A stretch of 64,000 nt of DNA, taken from Oscillospiraceae bacterium. GTDB lineage: Bacteria > Bacillota > Clostridia > Oscillospirales > Oscillospiraceae. The translations under genes and the position numbers were made by a program. The stretch is from contig CADCKQ010000002.1 in assembly GCA_902802045.1 (NCBI GenBank), positions 62,001-126,000 of the forward strand, given 5' to 3'. A model generated the notes under the pieces. The model saw only the letters and a program-made list of their open reading frames with translations, was not told the origin of the DNA and did no database searches. The first letter of the stretch is position 1. Each line of letters starts with the position of its first letter. Of this stretch, positions 9,701 to 15,544 are shown one piece after another.

Positions 9701-9759
9701 TTAATTTGAAAGCTGCTCAAAACATAAGCAAATATGAGGCAACAATTAAAAGAGAATAA
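6709..9759 (+). CDS. PLD-nuclease/DEAH helicase/DUF3427 protein
   Basis: A 1016-aa multidomain protein. Residues ~40-170 form a phospholipase D-like domain with a single HxK...GSSNLT motif (FHAKGYLF then IIGSSNLTQNAL). Residues ~225-600 are a superfamily 2 helicase: SATGTGKT (Walker A), VIDEAH (DEAH box), GMTATPERTD (motif III) and QQLGRGLRK (motif VI). The remaining ~400 residues match the general layout of DUF3427. The start ATG follows AGGA by about 6 bases and overlaps the NUDIX gene by 8 bases. Such PLD-SF2 proteins occur in restriction-like and anti-phage systems. The gene is AT-rich and, with its partner, sits between two copies of repeat A, which suggests horizontal gain. Biological role not shown by sequence alone. 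Confidence 0.88.
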   Translation: MADILTVKEELKKSLITGHIDDEYVSVEDYRPKLLTNDSKKNSKVLTSILQNLETCDEFFFSVAFITTSGVAVIINMLNEHKHKGVKGHILTSQYQNFTEPKALERLLQFENIDLRIMTENNFHAKGYLFRKGNEYNLIIGSSNLTQNALCVNGEWNLEISALADGEIAKRIRGEFDNQFGIATVVDEYWVKEYKKIYDESKPVRVITKNGTEINYTGLLAVNRPSPNTMQLQALNALEAIRAEGKKKALIISATGTGKTYLSAFDVKKFKPGKFLFVIHRENVARAAMKSYKRIFGNDVTMGFYTGNKQEKDADFLFSTIQTISKQEHLNEFRPDEFDYIVIDEAHRSGAESYQRLIDFFKPKFLLGMTATPERTDGFDIFKTFDYNIAYEIRLHRALEEKMLSPFHYYGVTDITVDGRPLEEEEDFNDLTSDERVKHIIEYANFYGCDRGRVKGLIFCSRIDEAKELSIKMNRKGFRTVALSGDSSEDERESAIRLLESDNSNESIDYILTRDIFNEGVDIPSVNQVIMLRPTQSAIIFVQQLGRGLRKIEGKEYLTVIDFIGNYSNNYLVPIALYGDRTYNKDTIRKLVSTGSSMIPGASTVDFDFISKERIYKAIDDANVNSMKDLKQDYKLLKFKIGKIPSMMDFVKSGDRDPYSFVMNKSCGSYYGFLCKVESETLLPLAKDYMQRLNFFSVEICNGKRLAELEILYALLTEPSVFVEDIIEKLIPYNSYSKKTLESAIAVLNGEFNSTQVMANYCKEPVCYVKDGFIVPSIEFQNRKENRIFIEQLVDTVKYGLYKFKKAYNAEKFRDGFMLEEKYSRKDVCRILNWPNDEASTMYGYRIKYNTCPIFVTYEKSEDISKSTLYDDYIFPNKRQFHWMTRNSVKLDSSEPLAIKAWRETGLRICLFIKKSDGESDDFYYMSDLTPYEFNPMTIQNDKGKELPIVNINYDMKDPVSDSLYNYLASDTKKYSDENNIIDFEKTKKEYPKASPEVNLKAAQNISKYEATIKRE

Positions 9760-9764
9760 TATAT

Positions 9765-10086
9765 CCCTCTACTTCCCACTGGACATTCAGAGGCGTTTTG
9801 GTCGATACTTTTTTAGATTTTTTTCAGAAAAATTTTTACCCTCTACTTATAGCGTGAGGTTCGGAGACGTTTTGACCACTTATTTTGAAAAATTTTTTTT
9901 AGCGCCGGGGGAGACAGCTTGGCGGCATGAAGAAGGGGGCCCGTTACGGCCCCTTCTTTATGCGTATGCTGTCTGTTTTTCTTCCCATAAAAGCTTCAGT
10001 GAAAAGTGAAAGGAAAGAATTATATATAACCGCGTTCCGCTTCAATTTGAATTCGGGTATTTTCCTGAAATTTCCCTTTTTCACAG
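9765..10086 (+). repeat. Direct repeat A, copy 2
   Basis: Second copy of the element at 5656-5983, same orientation, starting 6 bases after the helicase stop codon. The tandem units, the nested hairpin and the AT-rich end block are all kept; small changes include TTGACA to TGGACA and several A/T-run length differences. The 9760-10322 gap otherwise holds repeat B copy 1 (10118-10290) and a short leader for the second NUDIX gene. Confidence 0.85.
9912..9980 (+). terminator. Nested hairpin with T-run in repeat A copy 2
   Basis: The same inner stem as copy 1 (aagaaggggg.../...ccccttctt) lies inside an outer stem agacagc/gctgtct, shorter by two pairs than in copy 1, followed by gttttt. It probably terminates the helicase transcript. 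Confidence 0.7.
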
Positions 10087-10124
10087 CGGATCCTCGATGG
10101 CTTAGAATGACAAAAACAAACTGT

Positions 10125-10153
10125 TTGACTTACTCGTTGTCAGATGTTATATT
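10125..10153 (+). promoter_or_regulatory. Promoter inside repeat B copy 1
   Basis: TTGACT (10125-10130), 17-base spacer, TATATT (10148-10153). It points into the candidate small RNA. Confidence 0.65.
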
Positions 10154-10159
10154 AAACAC

Positions 10160-10249
10160 AGAAAAAAGGACAGCCGATAAGCGGTTCGTCCCAAGAAGTT
10201 CAGAAACTTAATTCAGAATCGTCACTTGCCCGAGTGGCGGTTCTTCTTT
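10160..10249 (+). ncRNA. Candidate small RNA, copy 1
   Basis: A start about 7 bases after the -10 box would give a ~90-nt RNA with three predicted stem-loops: ggac-ccg/cgg-gtcc around ataag, aagtt/aactt around caga, and a terminal 11-bp stem (10216-10226 with 10233-10243, two G-U pairs, loop tgcccg) followed by ttcttt. The base change between the two copies in stem 1 (A to G) keeps pairing with U. No open frame with a ribosome site is present. It does not match an RNA family I recognise. Confidence 0.45.
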
Positions 10250-10322
10250 ATAGGAAATGAATATGGTAGAATTAAAAAGCGGATTGCCGCACAGAATGAG
10301 CTTGCAAAGACAGGGGAAGAAC

Positions 10323-10706
10323 ATGAAAACACTGAATGTGGTGGCGGCGGTGATCCGCGAAGGGGACAGGATACTGGCGACACAGCGCGGATACGGAGAG
10401 CACAAGGACAGATGGGAGTTCCCGGGCGGGAAGATCGAGCCGGGGGAGACGGCAAGGGAAGCGCTCGTCCGCGAGATAAGGGAAGAACTGAAGACGGAGA
10501 TCGTCCCCGGGGAGCTCATAACGACGGTCGAGACGGACTATCCGTCATTTCACCTGAGCATGCAGTGCTTCTTTTGCACGATAAAAGAAGGGGCTCCGGT
10601 CCTGCTCGAGCACGAGGCTGCACAGTGGCTTTCTTACGATGAGCTTGAAAGCGTGGACTGGCTCCCGGCCGACAGAATCGTCGTAAGCAGGTTAAAAGAA
10701 ACCTGA
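10323..10706 (+). CDS. MutT-like NUDIX pyrophosphohydrolase
   Basis: A 127-aa NUDIX hydrolase of the 8-oxo-dGTP/CTP pyrophosphohydrolase type. The Nudix box runs from GGKIEPGE to REELK, then LITTVETDYPSFHL and WLPAD, giving the same overall pattern as the cassette NUDIX at 6300 but with GC-rich codons. The frame opens at 10257, but ATG 10323 follows GGGGAAG at a normal distance and gives the standard MutT N terminus (VVAAVIREGDRILATQR), so I chose it. A bidirectional hairpin follows at 10748. It probably cleans the nucleotide pool; relation to the cassette is uncertain. Confidence 0.87.
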   Translation: MKTLNVVAAVIREGDRILATQRGYGEHKDRWEFPGGKIEPGETAREALVREIREELKTEIVPGELITTVETDYPSFHLSMQCFFCTIKEGAPVLLEHEAAQWLSYDELESVDWLPADRIVVSRLKET

Positions 10707-10747
10707 TATGTCCTTTTTTGCGGCTTAACAAATGAGTATAATTATTA

Positions 10748-10781
10748 AAAAAGAAGAGGCTCGGATGAGCCCCTTCTTTTT
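10748..10781. terminator. Bidirectional terminator
   Basis: The stem aaaaagaag-a-ggctc / gagcc-c-cttcttttt with loop ggat has A-run and T-run on opposite sides. It separates the convergent NUDIX (+) and membrane hydrolase (-) genes. Confidence 0.8.
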
Positions 10782-10800
10782 ATGGATTTGCGGTTAATTA

Positions 10801-12642
10801 TTAATAGTTCGATGCAACGACAGCGGCACCGCCGAGGATCGTAGTCGTATTGGCAACGCACATTATCGTGATTATGCAGGCATTCACTATTGCCATAAGG
10901 TAAGGATTCTTTGTTCTCCTGTAGATAAACCTTGTAAGGAACGGAGTTACAAACAGGTAAATGATAGCCGGGAAGAGCCAGATCCCGCAGATCCTGAATC
11001 CTTCCGTTGAGAACCATGTAAGGAATCCGCTCGAAACAAACGGAACATACTGGACGATCTCAAATATGATCAGGCCTACGACATTCATAAGGCCCATGAG
11101 CCAGGCATTGCCAAGTCCTTTTTCTCCGCCGATCGTATTGTAATTGAAGCAGTTTGTAGAAATCGAATTCACTACATAGAAGAGCAGGAACAGAGGCAGA
11201 TATTTCAGCGCAATAATGACCTTATCGGGTTCAAACGCTTTGAGGGTGAGGACCCAGAGACGGAAGTCTGTCTTGAAGAAGAAGTCTGCGAAGAACAGCA
11301 ATATAAGTCCGAGAGCAACAGCTAAAAGCGCAAGGAGGATCGTTCTCCAAAGCTTTTTCCAGCTTATTGCGAGTCCTGAATCTACTGCGGAGAATCCGTT
11401 CTTCTTGCCGTAAGCAGAATAGCAGATAATCAGGACTATGATTGCAAATACAGCAGAAATTGCACTCCAGAGTCCCATGAGCAGCGGTCCGTTCTGAGTG
11501 AACCATTTCGTCGTAATTCCGTATATCTTCACTATGCACCAGAAGAAGCACAGCGGGGAGAAGACCGCGCACACTGCAACGGGGATCCAGAACCATGTTT
11601 TACCCTTCTTATCTGCGATCTTTACCGGTTCAGCCATCTTGTCGGCATTGAGAATTCCGAAGTATTTGGTCTTGCCCACCATTACACAGATGAATTCCAT
11701 CATGAACATAACAATTCCGGCAAGCCCTATGAAATTAAAGAATGCTTTCCACTGCCATGCCTGATTGTTCTTGTCTATAGTGATCGGAGTACCAAATGCT
11801 TTTTCAAAGAAATCGACACCGAATGCAACAGCTCTTTTTGAGAAGTGTACCCAGGGGTGAGTGCTGGACATCTGATAGATAACCCTGAAAGCGTCTCCGT
11901 TCTCATAATACTGACCGGAAACGACATCCGGACCTTCAGGTCCGTTGTTGAAATTAACGAAGTTCTTGGCGTCATCCGTCATCAGAAAATCTCTCGGGGA
12001 TACGGGATTGCCTGCAGCATCTTCTGTCCAGAAGAAGAATTCATCGTACTTGTCAGCGATTATACCGACATCTCTGTCGTTAAAGTCAGCACTGTGATCT
12101 TCACCGGTATCATCCACCCAGGTAGAAGCCTGGAAGAGGACAGCTGAGATCAGTGGAGTCTCGCGTTCATTATCGATAGCAACTGCCATGTCACAGGCCG
12201 CGCCGCCGCTTGAATGCCCGGTTACGCCTATCTTTGTCGTATCGACATAGGGCAGACTTCCGGCCAATTGAACAGCTGCATCAACGCCAACCGCGGCGGT
12301 ATACAGGTCGTCGGAAGTCGTCGCTTCAGAGTCGCCGTGACCATGCATATCTGTAGCGATAACTACCATTCCGCGTCTGGCGTATTCAACGGAGAACAGG
12401 TCCTGCATCTCTTTGTTGTTGAACCAGCCCTCAATTGTAATTACAGCAGGCGCCTTGTTTTCGGGAGTAGCAGATTTCGGCTTGTACAATTGAACGCTGA
12501 CTTCATAGCCGGCATCGTCAACAAGTCTGAGTTCCGATACTTCCACTTTGCCAAAGCTGCTCTGAACAGCAGATGAGAATATCATGCTCAGGAAAACTAT
12601 GCAGAGTGCGATGGCAAGCATTCTTACTGATCTGGATTTCAT
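10801..12642 (-). CDS. Membrane-bound alpha/beta hydrolase
   Basis: A 613-aa protein in three parts: an N-terminal membrane segment or signal anchor (residues ~8-27), an outward alpha/beta-hydrolase domain (about 35-290) with GHSSGG nucleophile elbow (Ser144) and the DMHGHGDS strand, and about eight transmembrane helices (about 300-610). The substrate is unknown; the fold covers esterases and peptidases. The start follows GGAG. It is divergent from a MarR regulator, and a 17-bp palindrome lies between its promoter and start, so MarR-type control is likely. The C-terminal membrane half is unusual for a hydrolase of this kind and could be a transport or anchoring module. Confidence 0.8.
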   Translation of the reverse strand: MKSRSVRMLAIALCIVFLSMIFSSAVQSSFGKVEVSELRLVDDAGYEVSVQLYKPKSATPENKAPAVITIEGWFNNKEMQDLFSVEYARRGMVVIATDMHGHGDSEATTSDDLYTAAVGVDAAVQLAGSLPYVDTTKIGVTGHSSGGAACDMAVAIDNERETPLISAVLFQASTWVDDTGEDHSADFNDRDVGIIADKYDEFFFWTEDAAGNPVSPRDFLMTDDAKNFVNFNNGPEGPDVVSGQYYENGDAFRVIYQMSSTHPWVHFSKRAVAFGVDFFEKAFGTPITIDKNNQAWQWKAFFNFIGLAGIVMFMMEFICVMVGKTKYFGILNADKMAEPVKIADKKGKTWFWIPVAVCAVFSPLCFFWCIVKIYGITTKWFTQNGPLLMGLWSAISAVFAIIVLIICYSAYGKKNGFSAVDSGLAISWKKLWRTILLALLAVALGLILLFFADFFFKTDFRLWVLTLKAFEPDKVIIALKYLPLFLLFYVVNSISTNCFNYNTIGGEKGLGNAWLMGLMNVVGLIIFEIVQYVPFVSSGFLTWFSTEGFRICGIWLFPAIIYLFVTPFLTRFIYRRTKNPYLMAIVNACIITIMCVANTTTILGGAAVVASNY

Positions 12643-12679
12643 GCTTTTTCTCCTTTCATATTAATAAGTGTTAGTTTGA

Positions 12680-12696
12680 TCAAGCTTATCGCTTGA
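12680..12696. promoter_or_regulatory. Candidate MarR operator
   Basis: Perfect inverted repeat TCAAGC-TTATC-GCTTGA, 17 bp, located between the -10 box of the hydrolase promoter and its start codon. MarR proteins bind palindromes of about this size, and the regulator is the divergent neighbour. Confidence 0.45.
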
Positions 12697-12709
12697 AATC
12701 GTCAAATAA

Positions 12710-12738
12710 AGTATATATTTTATTTCCTTGAATAACAA
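12710..12738 (-). promoter_or_regulatory. Promoter of the membrane hydrolase
   Basis: Read on the minus strand: TTGTTA (12733-12738), 17-base spacer, TATACT (12710-12715). It lies 68 bases upstream of the start codon. Confidence 0.6.
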
Positions 12739-12810
12739 TATGCACCATAAACAAAAATAAATTGTCTTAATTGTGCAATATAACGGATTGTTTATTTTTT
12801 ATTCCATTTC

Positions 12811-12839
12811 TTGACATGACAATTCTGAAAATATAAAAA
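12811..12839 (+). promoter_or_regulatory. Promoter of the MarR gene
   Basis: TTGACA (12811-12816), 17-base spacer, TAAAAA (12834-12839), 34 bases before the MarR start codon. Confidence 0.55.
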
Positions 12840-12873
12840 ATTAATTCGTAAACTAATGGCAAGAGGTGTAATA

Positions 12874-13395
12874 ATGAAACTGGATTGGATGGGAAGACAC
12901 AGAAATAGTATTGAGGCAATTATCAAAATGTGCAATGCATATACTGCTGTCTCTTATTTGCCCGTAATCTCAACAAGCGAACTTGAGCTTTCTCCAAATG
13001 AAATACAGGTCTTGGAATATCTTCTGGAAAATGAAGAAAAACGCGATAATATGAGCGTTATTGCGGAAAGGCTGCAATATTCGAAAAGCGCTTTTTCGAA
13101 GCTTGTCAAGCAACTGGTATCCAAAAAACTGCTCGACAGATTTCATGAAGCCAATAATTCCAAAAATGTTATAATCAGACCATCAGAATACGGAAGAAAG
13201 ATTTATAAAGAATACAGTGAAGCAGCAGTATTGAGATGGAAGCCCATTCTGGATAACATGGATAAGCTTTCTGAAAAAGATGAAGAATCAATGATCGGTG
13301 TAATAACCGCTTTTACGAATCTCTGCAACGGACAGGTAGAGAAATACAATCAGAAAGAACTTGAAGAAATAGACCTGATAAAAATAGACGAGTAA
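12874..13395 (+). CDS. MarR-family transcriptional regulator
   Basis: A 173-aa winged-helix protein. The helix-turn-helix is seen at about residues 60-90 (SVIAERLQYSKSAFSKLVKQL), after the helix LSPNEIQVLEYLLENEE, and is followed by the wing RFHEANNSKNVIIRPSEYGRK. ATG 12874 is preceded by AGAGGTG at the right distance; the in-frame ATG at 12856 has no ribosome site, so I reject it. It is divergent from the membrane hydrolase and likely controls that gene and itself through the palindrome at 12680. Ligand unknown. Confidence 0.85.
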   Translation: MKLDWMGRHRNSIEAIIKMCNAYTAVSYLPVISTSELELSPNEIQVLEYLLENEEKRDNMSVIAERLQYSKSAFSKLVKQLVSKKLLDRFHEANNSKNVIIRPSEYGRKIYKEYSEAAVLRWKPILDNMDKLSEKDEESMIGVITAFTNLCNGQVEKYNQKELEEIDLIKIDE

Positions 13396-13423
13396 TTGCC
13401 GCGCTCCGCTCGCAATGACGGAT

Positions 13424-13595
13424 AAACTGTTTGACTTATCCGCCGTCAGATGTGGTATTTAACACAGAAAAAGGGCAGCCGATAAGCGGTTCGTCCCAGG
13501 AAGTTCAGAAACTTAATTCAGAATCGTCACTTGCCCGAGTGGCGGTTCTTCTTTTTTGGAAATGAATATGGTAGAATTAATAAACGGATCGCCGC
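13424..13595 (+). repeat. Direct repeat B, copy 2
   Basis: Second copy of the element at 10118-10290, same orientation, between the MarR gene and the EF-hand miniprotein. TTGACT (13431-13436) is kept but the -10 has become GGTATT (13454-13459), so this copy may be weaker. The distal TAGAAT box is kept and could drive the miniprotein. Confidence 0.8.
13466..13557 (+). ncRNA. Candidate small RNA, copy 2
   Basis: Same three-stem structure as copy 1: stem 1 has ggGc paired with gtcc, stem 2 is unchanged, and the terminal stem (13521-13531 with 13538-13548) is followed by an even longer T-run (ttctttttt). Conservation of the hairpins while the intervening bases drift supports an RNA-level role. 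Confidence 0.4.
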
Positions 13596-13630
13596 GCTAA
13601 AGCTCGGAATGAAAGGAGAAGGATAAACGT

Positions 13631-13804
13631 ATGATAGACTGGAACGGGGACGGGAAAGTTGATCCGATCGAGACGGGTCTTACATTCCAGCTTATGCAGG
13701 AGGAGCAGGACAGGAGACGCGGGAATCCCGGAGGGAGCGGCTGCCTCACAGCCGTTATGACCTTTGTCATTGTCATAGCAGCGCTCGTCTCGCTGATCTT
13801 CTAA
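13631..13804 (+). CDS. 57-aa membrane miniprotein with EF-hand/dockerin-like loop
   Basis: The small gene has a good ribosome site (AGGAG, about 10 bases before ATG). Residues 3-14 read DWNGDGKVDPIE, matching the Ca-binding loop pattern D-x-N-x-D-x-K-x-D-x-x-E of EF hands and dockerins. A charged QEEQDRRR stretch and GNPGGSG follow, then a single membrane helix from about residue 39 to the end. No transport or enzyme motif is present. It lies directly downstream of repeat B copy 2. Function unknown; a Ca-responsive membrane peptide is possible. Confidence 0.65.
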   Translation: MIDWNGDGKVDPIETGLTFQLMQEEQDRRRGNPGGSGCLTAVMTFVIVIAALVSLIF

Positions 13805-13850
13805 CATAACATGAAAACAATAAAGCATACAGCAAAACAGGAGATAAACA

Positions 13851-13976
13851 ATGGAAAAGTATGAATTTGAAAACCGGCTGAAAGCTGAACATAGAAGTCC
13901 TCTGACGGTTTTCCGGGCAGAAAAACAGTCCTGCAGACATGTGCTGCAGGACTTTACGTTTGAATATGCCTTTTAA
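13851..13976 (+). CDS. Doubtful 41-aa ORF
   Basis: ATG 13851 has a good AGGAG 9 bases upstream and encodes MEKYEFENRLKAEHRSPL and so on to TAA 13974-13976. However, its second half is the inverted repeat of the terminator that closes the convergent glycosidase operon, and there is no recognisable domain. It may be a leader-like or decayed ORF. Confidence 0.25.
   Translation: MEKYEFENRLKAEHRSPLTVFRAEKQSCRHVLQDFTFEYAF
13921..13953 (-). terminator. Terminator of the MFS-glycosidase operon
   Basis: Perfect 10-bp stem (13927-13936 with 13944-13953, loop 13937-13943). On the minus strand it is followed by GTTTTT, so it terminates the minus-strand operon 20 bases after its last stop codon. Confidence 0.8.
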
Positions 13977-15544
13977 AATTCCGGTATCGCGGTCGCAAAA
14001 TAGATGATGTCGCTGATACCCGTCTCCCAGCCGAACTGGACCGGGTTTACAAGCTTAAAGTTGAAGACCGTGGTCGCGGTCTGTCCGCCGTCGAGCGCGT
14101 AGGCCTTCTCCACGCCGTAACTCATGATCGCCTCTGTGGCCTGATGGAGCGTCGCGAGCTCCGGGTAGTACGGCTTGTCTATATTGAGGTTCATGGTCAG
14201 GTAATGGTGCCGTCCGAGCATCCCCAGGACGCTCCGGGCGTAGGTGTCATTGACCTCTCCCCAGGGGTAGTTCTCCGGGGTCACGTCCTGTCCGTTCTCG
14301 ACAAGCACGGGGCCGAAGCAGAGGGAGAAGAGGACGTCGTTGTCTTTATCAAACTGTTCGGCCTCCTCCGGAGTCCTGACCGTGTCACGGTAAGTGAAGA
14401 GCATGTCCCCGTCCGAGGTAATATAGCAGATATCTGAGGTGACGGGCTCGAACCTGTAGAGGCTCCTCTGATAGAAGCCTATGCCGCACTCCCTCCCGTG
14501 GTAGTAGAAATCGCCTCCGAAGGCAAGAACGGCGTTCGAGAGCCGGGCAAATTCGCTGGTCGTATGGAAATCGAAGCTCCAGAGCTCGTCGCCGGATATC
14601 TTTCTCCTCAGCTGGGACCCGTCCGCGATGAATATCTCGGAAAAGGTTCCGACCGTATCGAATTCAGGCTGCTGCCAGACGATGACCAGAATGGTGCCGT
14701 CGAGATAGTATCTGATAGGAGTGCCGGGGACGCGCTCGATACCGCTGTTCCAGGCTGTTTTCGCGTCGCCGATCAGAGCTTTTGCCTCGGGACGCTTGAG
14801 CAGCTCCTCTATGACCGCGGGATCGTCGGTCTCCCCGAAGGCCTCCGGGTCCGGGACCGGGCCTTCGAGAGCGTTTTCTTCTATTTTGAGGTCCAGAAGG
14901 CGGTAGGGCTGCCCCGATACTGCTTTGCCGTACATCTCTTCCGCTATATTATCCGCGCTCTTTCCCTCGGAAAACGGGCCTTTCAGGGCGGCTTCGAATT
15001 CTGAGAGATCCTCGATCTGCCACGTGCCCTTGTCGTAATCGAGGCGGATGACGGCTTCGGAATCAATCAGACAGTCTCCGGCGTCTTCCAGACGCCTGTC
15101 CAGGACCTCAGTGAAAGCTCCGTCGAGGAGCTCCGGCAGATAATTCCCGTCAGGGCCGTAGATCTCCTTCGGAAGGGAAGCGGAGGACACCCTGAGGTCC
15201 AGTATTTGGCTTATCTCATCTTCAAGTCCTTCAGAAAGCCTGTCGAAGTCGGGCACCTCGGTCCTTATCTTCTGATACGCGCTGTCTCCCGATATCTCGA
15301 TATCGCCGGAGAGCGTGAAATTCCGGTGATCTTCAAAGGCCTTCAGGAGCTTTTTCCCGTTTTCCGTCTCCGCATCAGTCTCAATTGCAGGTAGACTCAG
15401 CGAGGAAAGCGCTTCGCGCGGATCCGGCCTTCTCAGGCGGGCAGTCGCGAGGAAATATATAGCGGCTATCAGAGCTGCCGTTAAAAGGAAAAGAAGCATA
15501 TTGAGAAGGATACGAGGTCCTTTTTTCTGTTTTCTCTTTGCCAT
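13973..15544 (-). CDS. Membrane-anchored phosphodiester glycosidase-like protein
   Basis: A 523-aa protein with one N-terminal membrane helix (residues ~11-33) after a Lys/Arg-rich start, a long acidic spacer domain (about 45-290), and a C-terminal domain like the NAGPA/phosphodiester alpha-N-acetylglucosaminidase family: LAFGGDFYYHGRECGIGFYQ and, near the end, YALDGGQTATTVFNFKLVN, which matches the family's DGG-S/T hallmark. These enzymes remove phosphodiester-linked sugars on the outside of the cell. The start codon overlaps the stop of the MFS gene by one base (TGATG), so the two are coupled. The substrate, perhaps a glycan phosphodiester, is inferred. Confidence 0.75.
   Translation of the reverse strand: MAKRKQKKGPRILLNMLLFLLTAALIAAIYFLATARLRRPDPREALSSLSLPAIETDAETENGKKLLKAFEDHRNFTLSGDIEISGDSAYQKIRTEVPDFDRLSEGLEDEISQILDLRVSSASLPKEIYGPDGNYLPELLDGAFTEVLDRRLEDAGDCLIDSEAVIRLDYDKGTWQIEDLSEFEAALKGPFSEGKSADNIAEEMYGKAVSGQPYRLLDLKIEENALEGPVPDPEAFGETDDPAVIEELLKRPEAKALIGDAKTAWNSGIERVPGTPIRYYLDGTILVIVWQQPEFDTVGTFSEIFIADGSQLRRKISGDELWSFDFHTTSEFARLSNAVLAFGGDFYYHGRECGIGFYQRSLYRFEPVTSDICYITSDGDMLFTYRDTVRTPEEAEQFDKDNDVLFSLCFGPVLVENGQDVTPENYPWGEVNDTYARSVLGMLGRHHYLTMNLNIDKPYYPELATLHQATEAIMSYGVEKAYALDGGQTATTVFNFKLVNPVQFGWETGISDIIYFATAIPEF

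Larger units (their letters stand above)
10118..10290 (+). repeat. Direct repeat B, copy 1
   Basis: About 173 bases that recur at 13424-13595 with most positions identical. The repeat holds a promoter, a roughly 90-base structured stretch ending in a terminator-like hairpin, and then ggaaatgaatatggtagaatta, which carries a TAGAAT box 17 bases after TTCTTT and may act as a promoter for the gene downstream of each copy. Confidence 0.8.

Noticed and set aside
6850..9759. Classical type III restriction enzyme
   Set aside because: No methyltransferase (mod) partner is adjacent; the helicase has a PLD domain and DUF3427 tail instead.
5656..10086. Insertion sequence or transposon around the cassette
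   Set aside because: No transposase, terminal inverted repeat pair across the whole unit or target-site duplication was found; only direct repeats are seen.
9734..10211. Plus-strand ORFs in repeat A copy 2
   Set aside because: They read through the nested hairpin and have no conserved counterpart in copy 1; treated as repeat DNA.
13577..13828. Minus-strand ORF opposite the EF-hand miniprotein
   Set aside because: Shadow of the plus-strand gene, which has a clear ribosome site and a meaningful motif.
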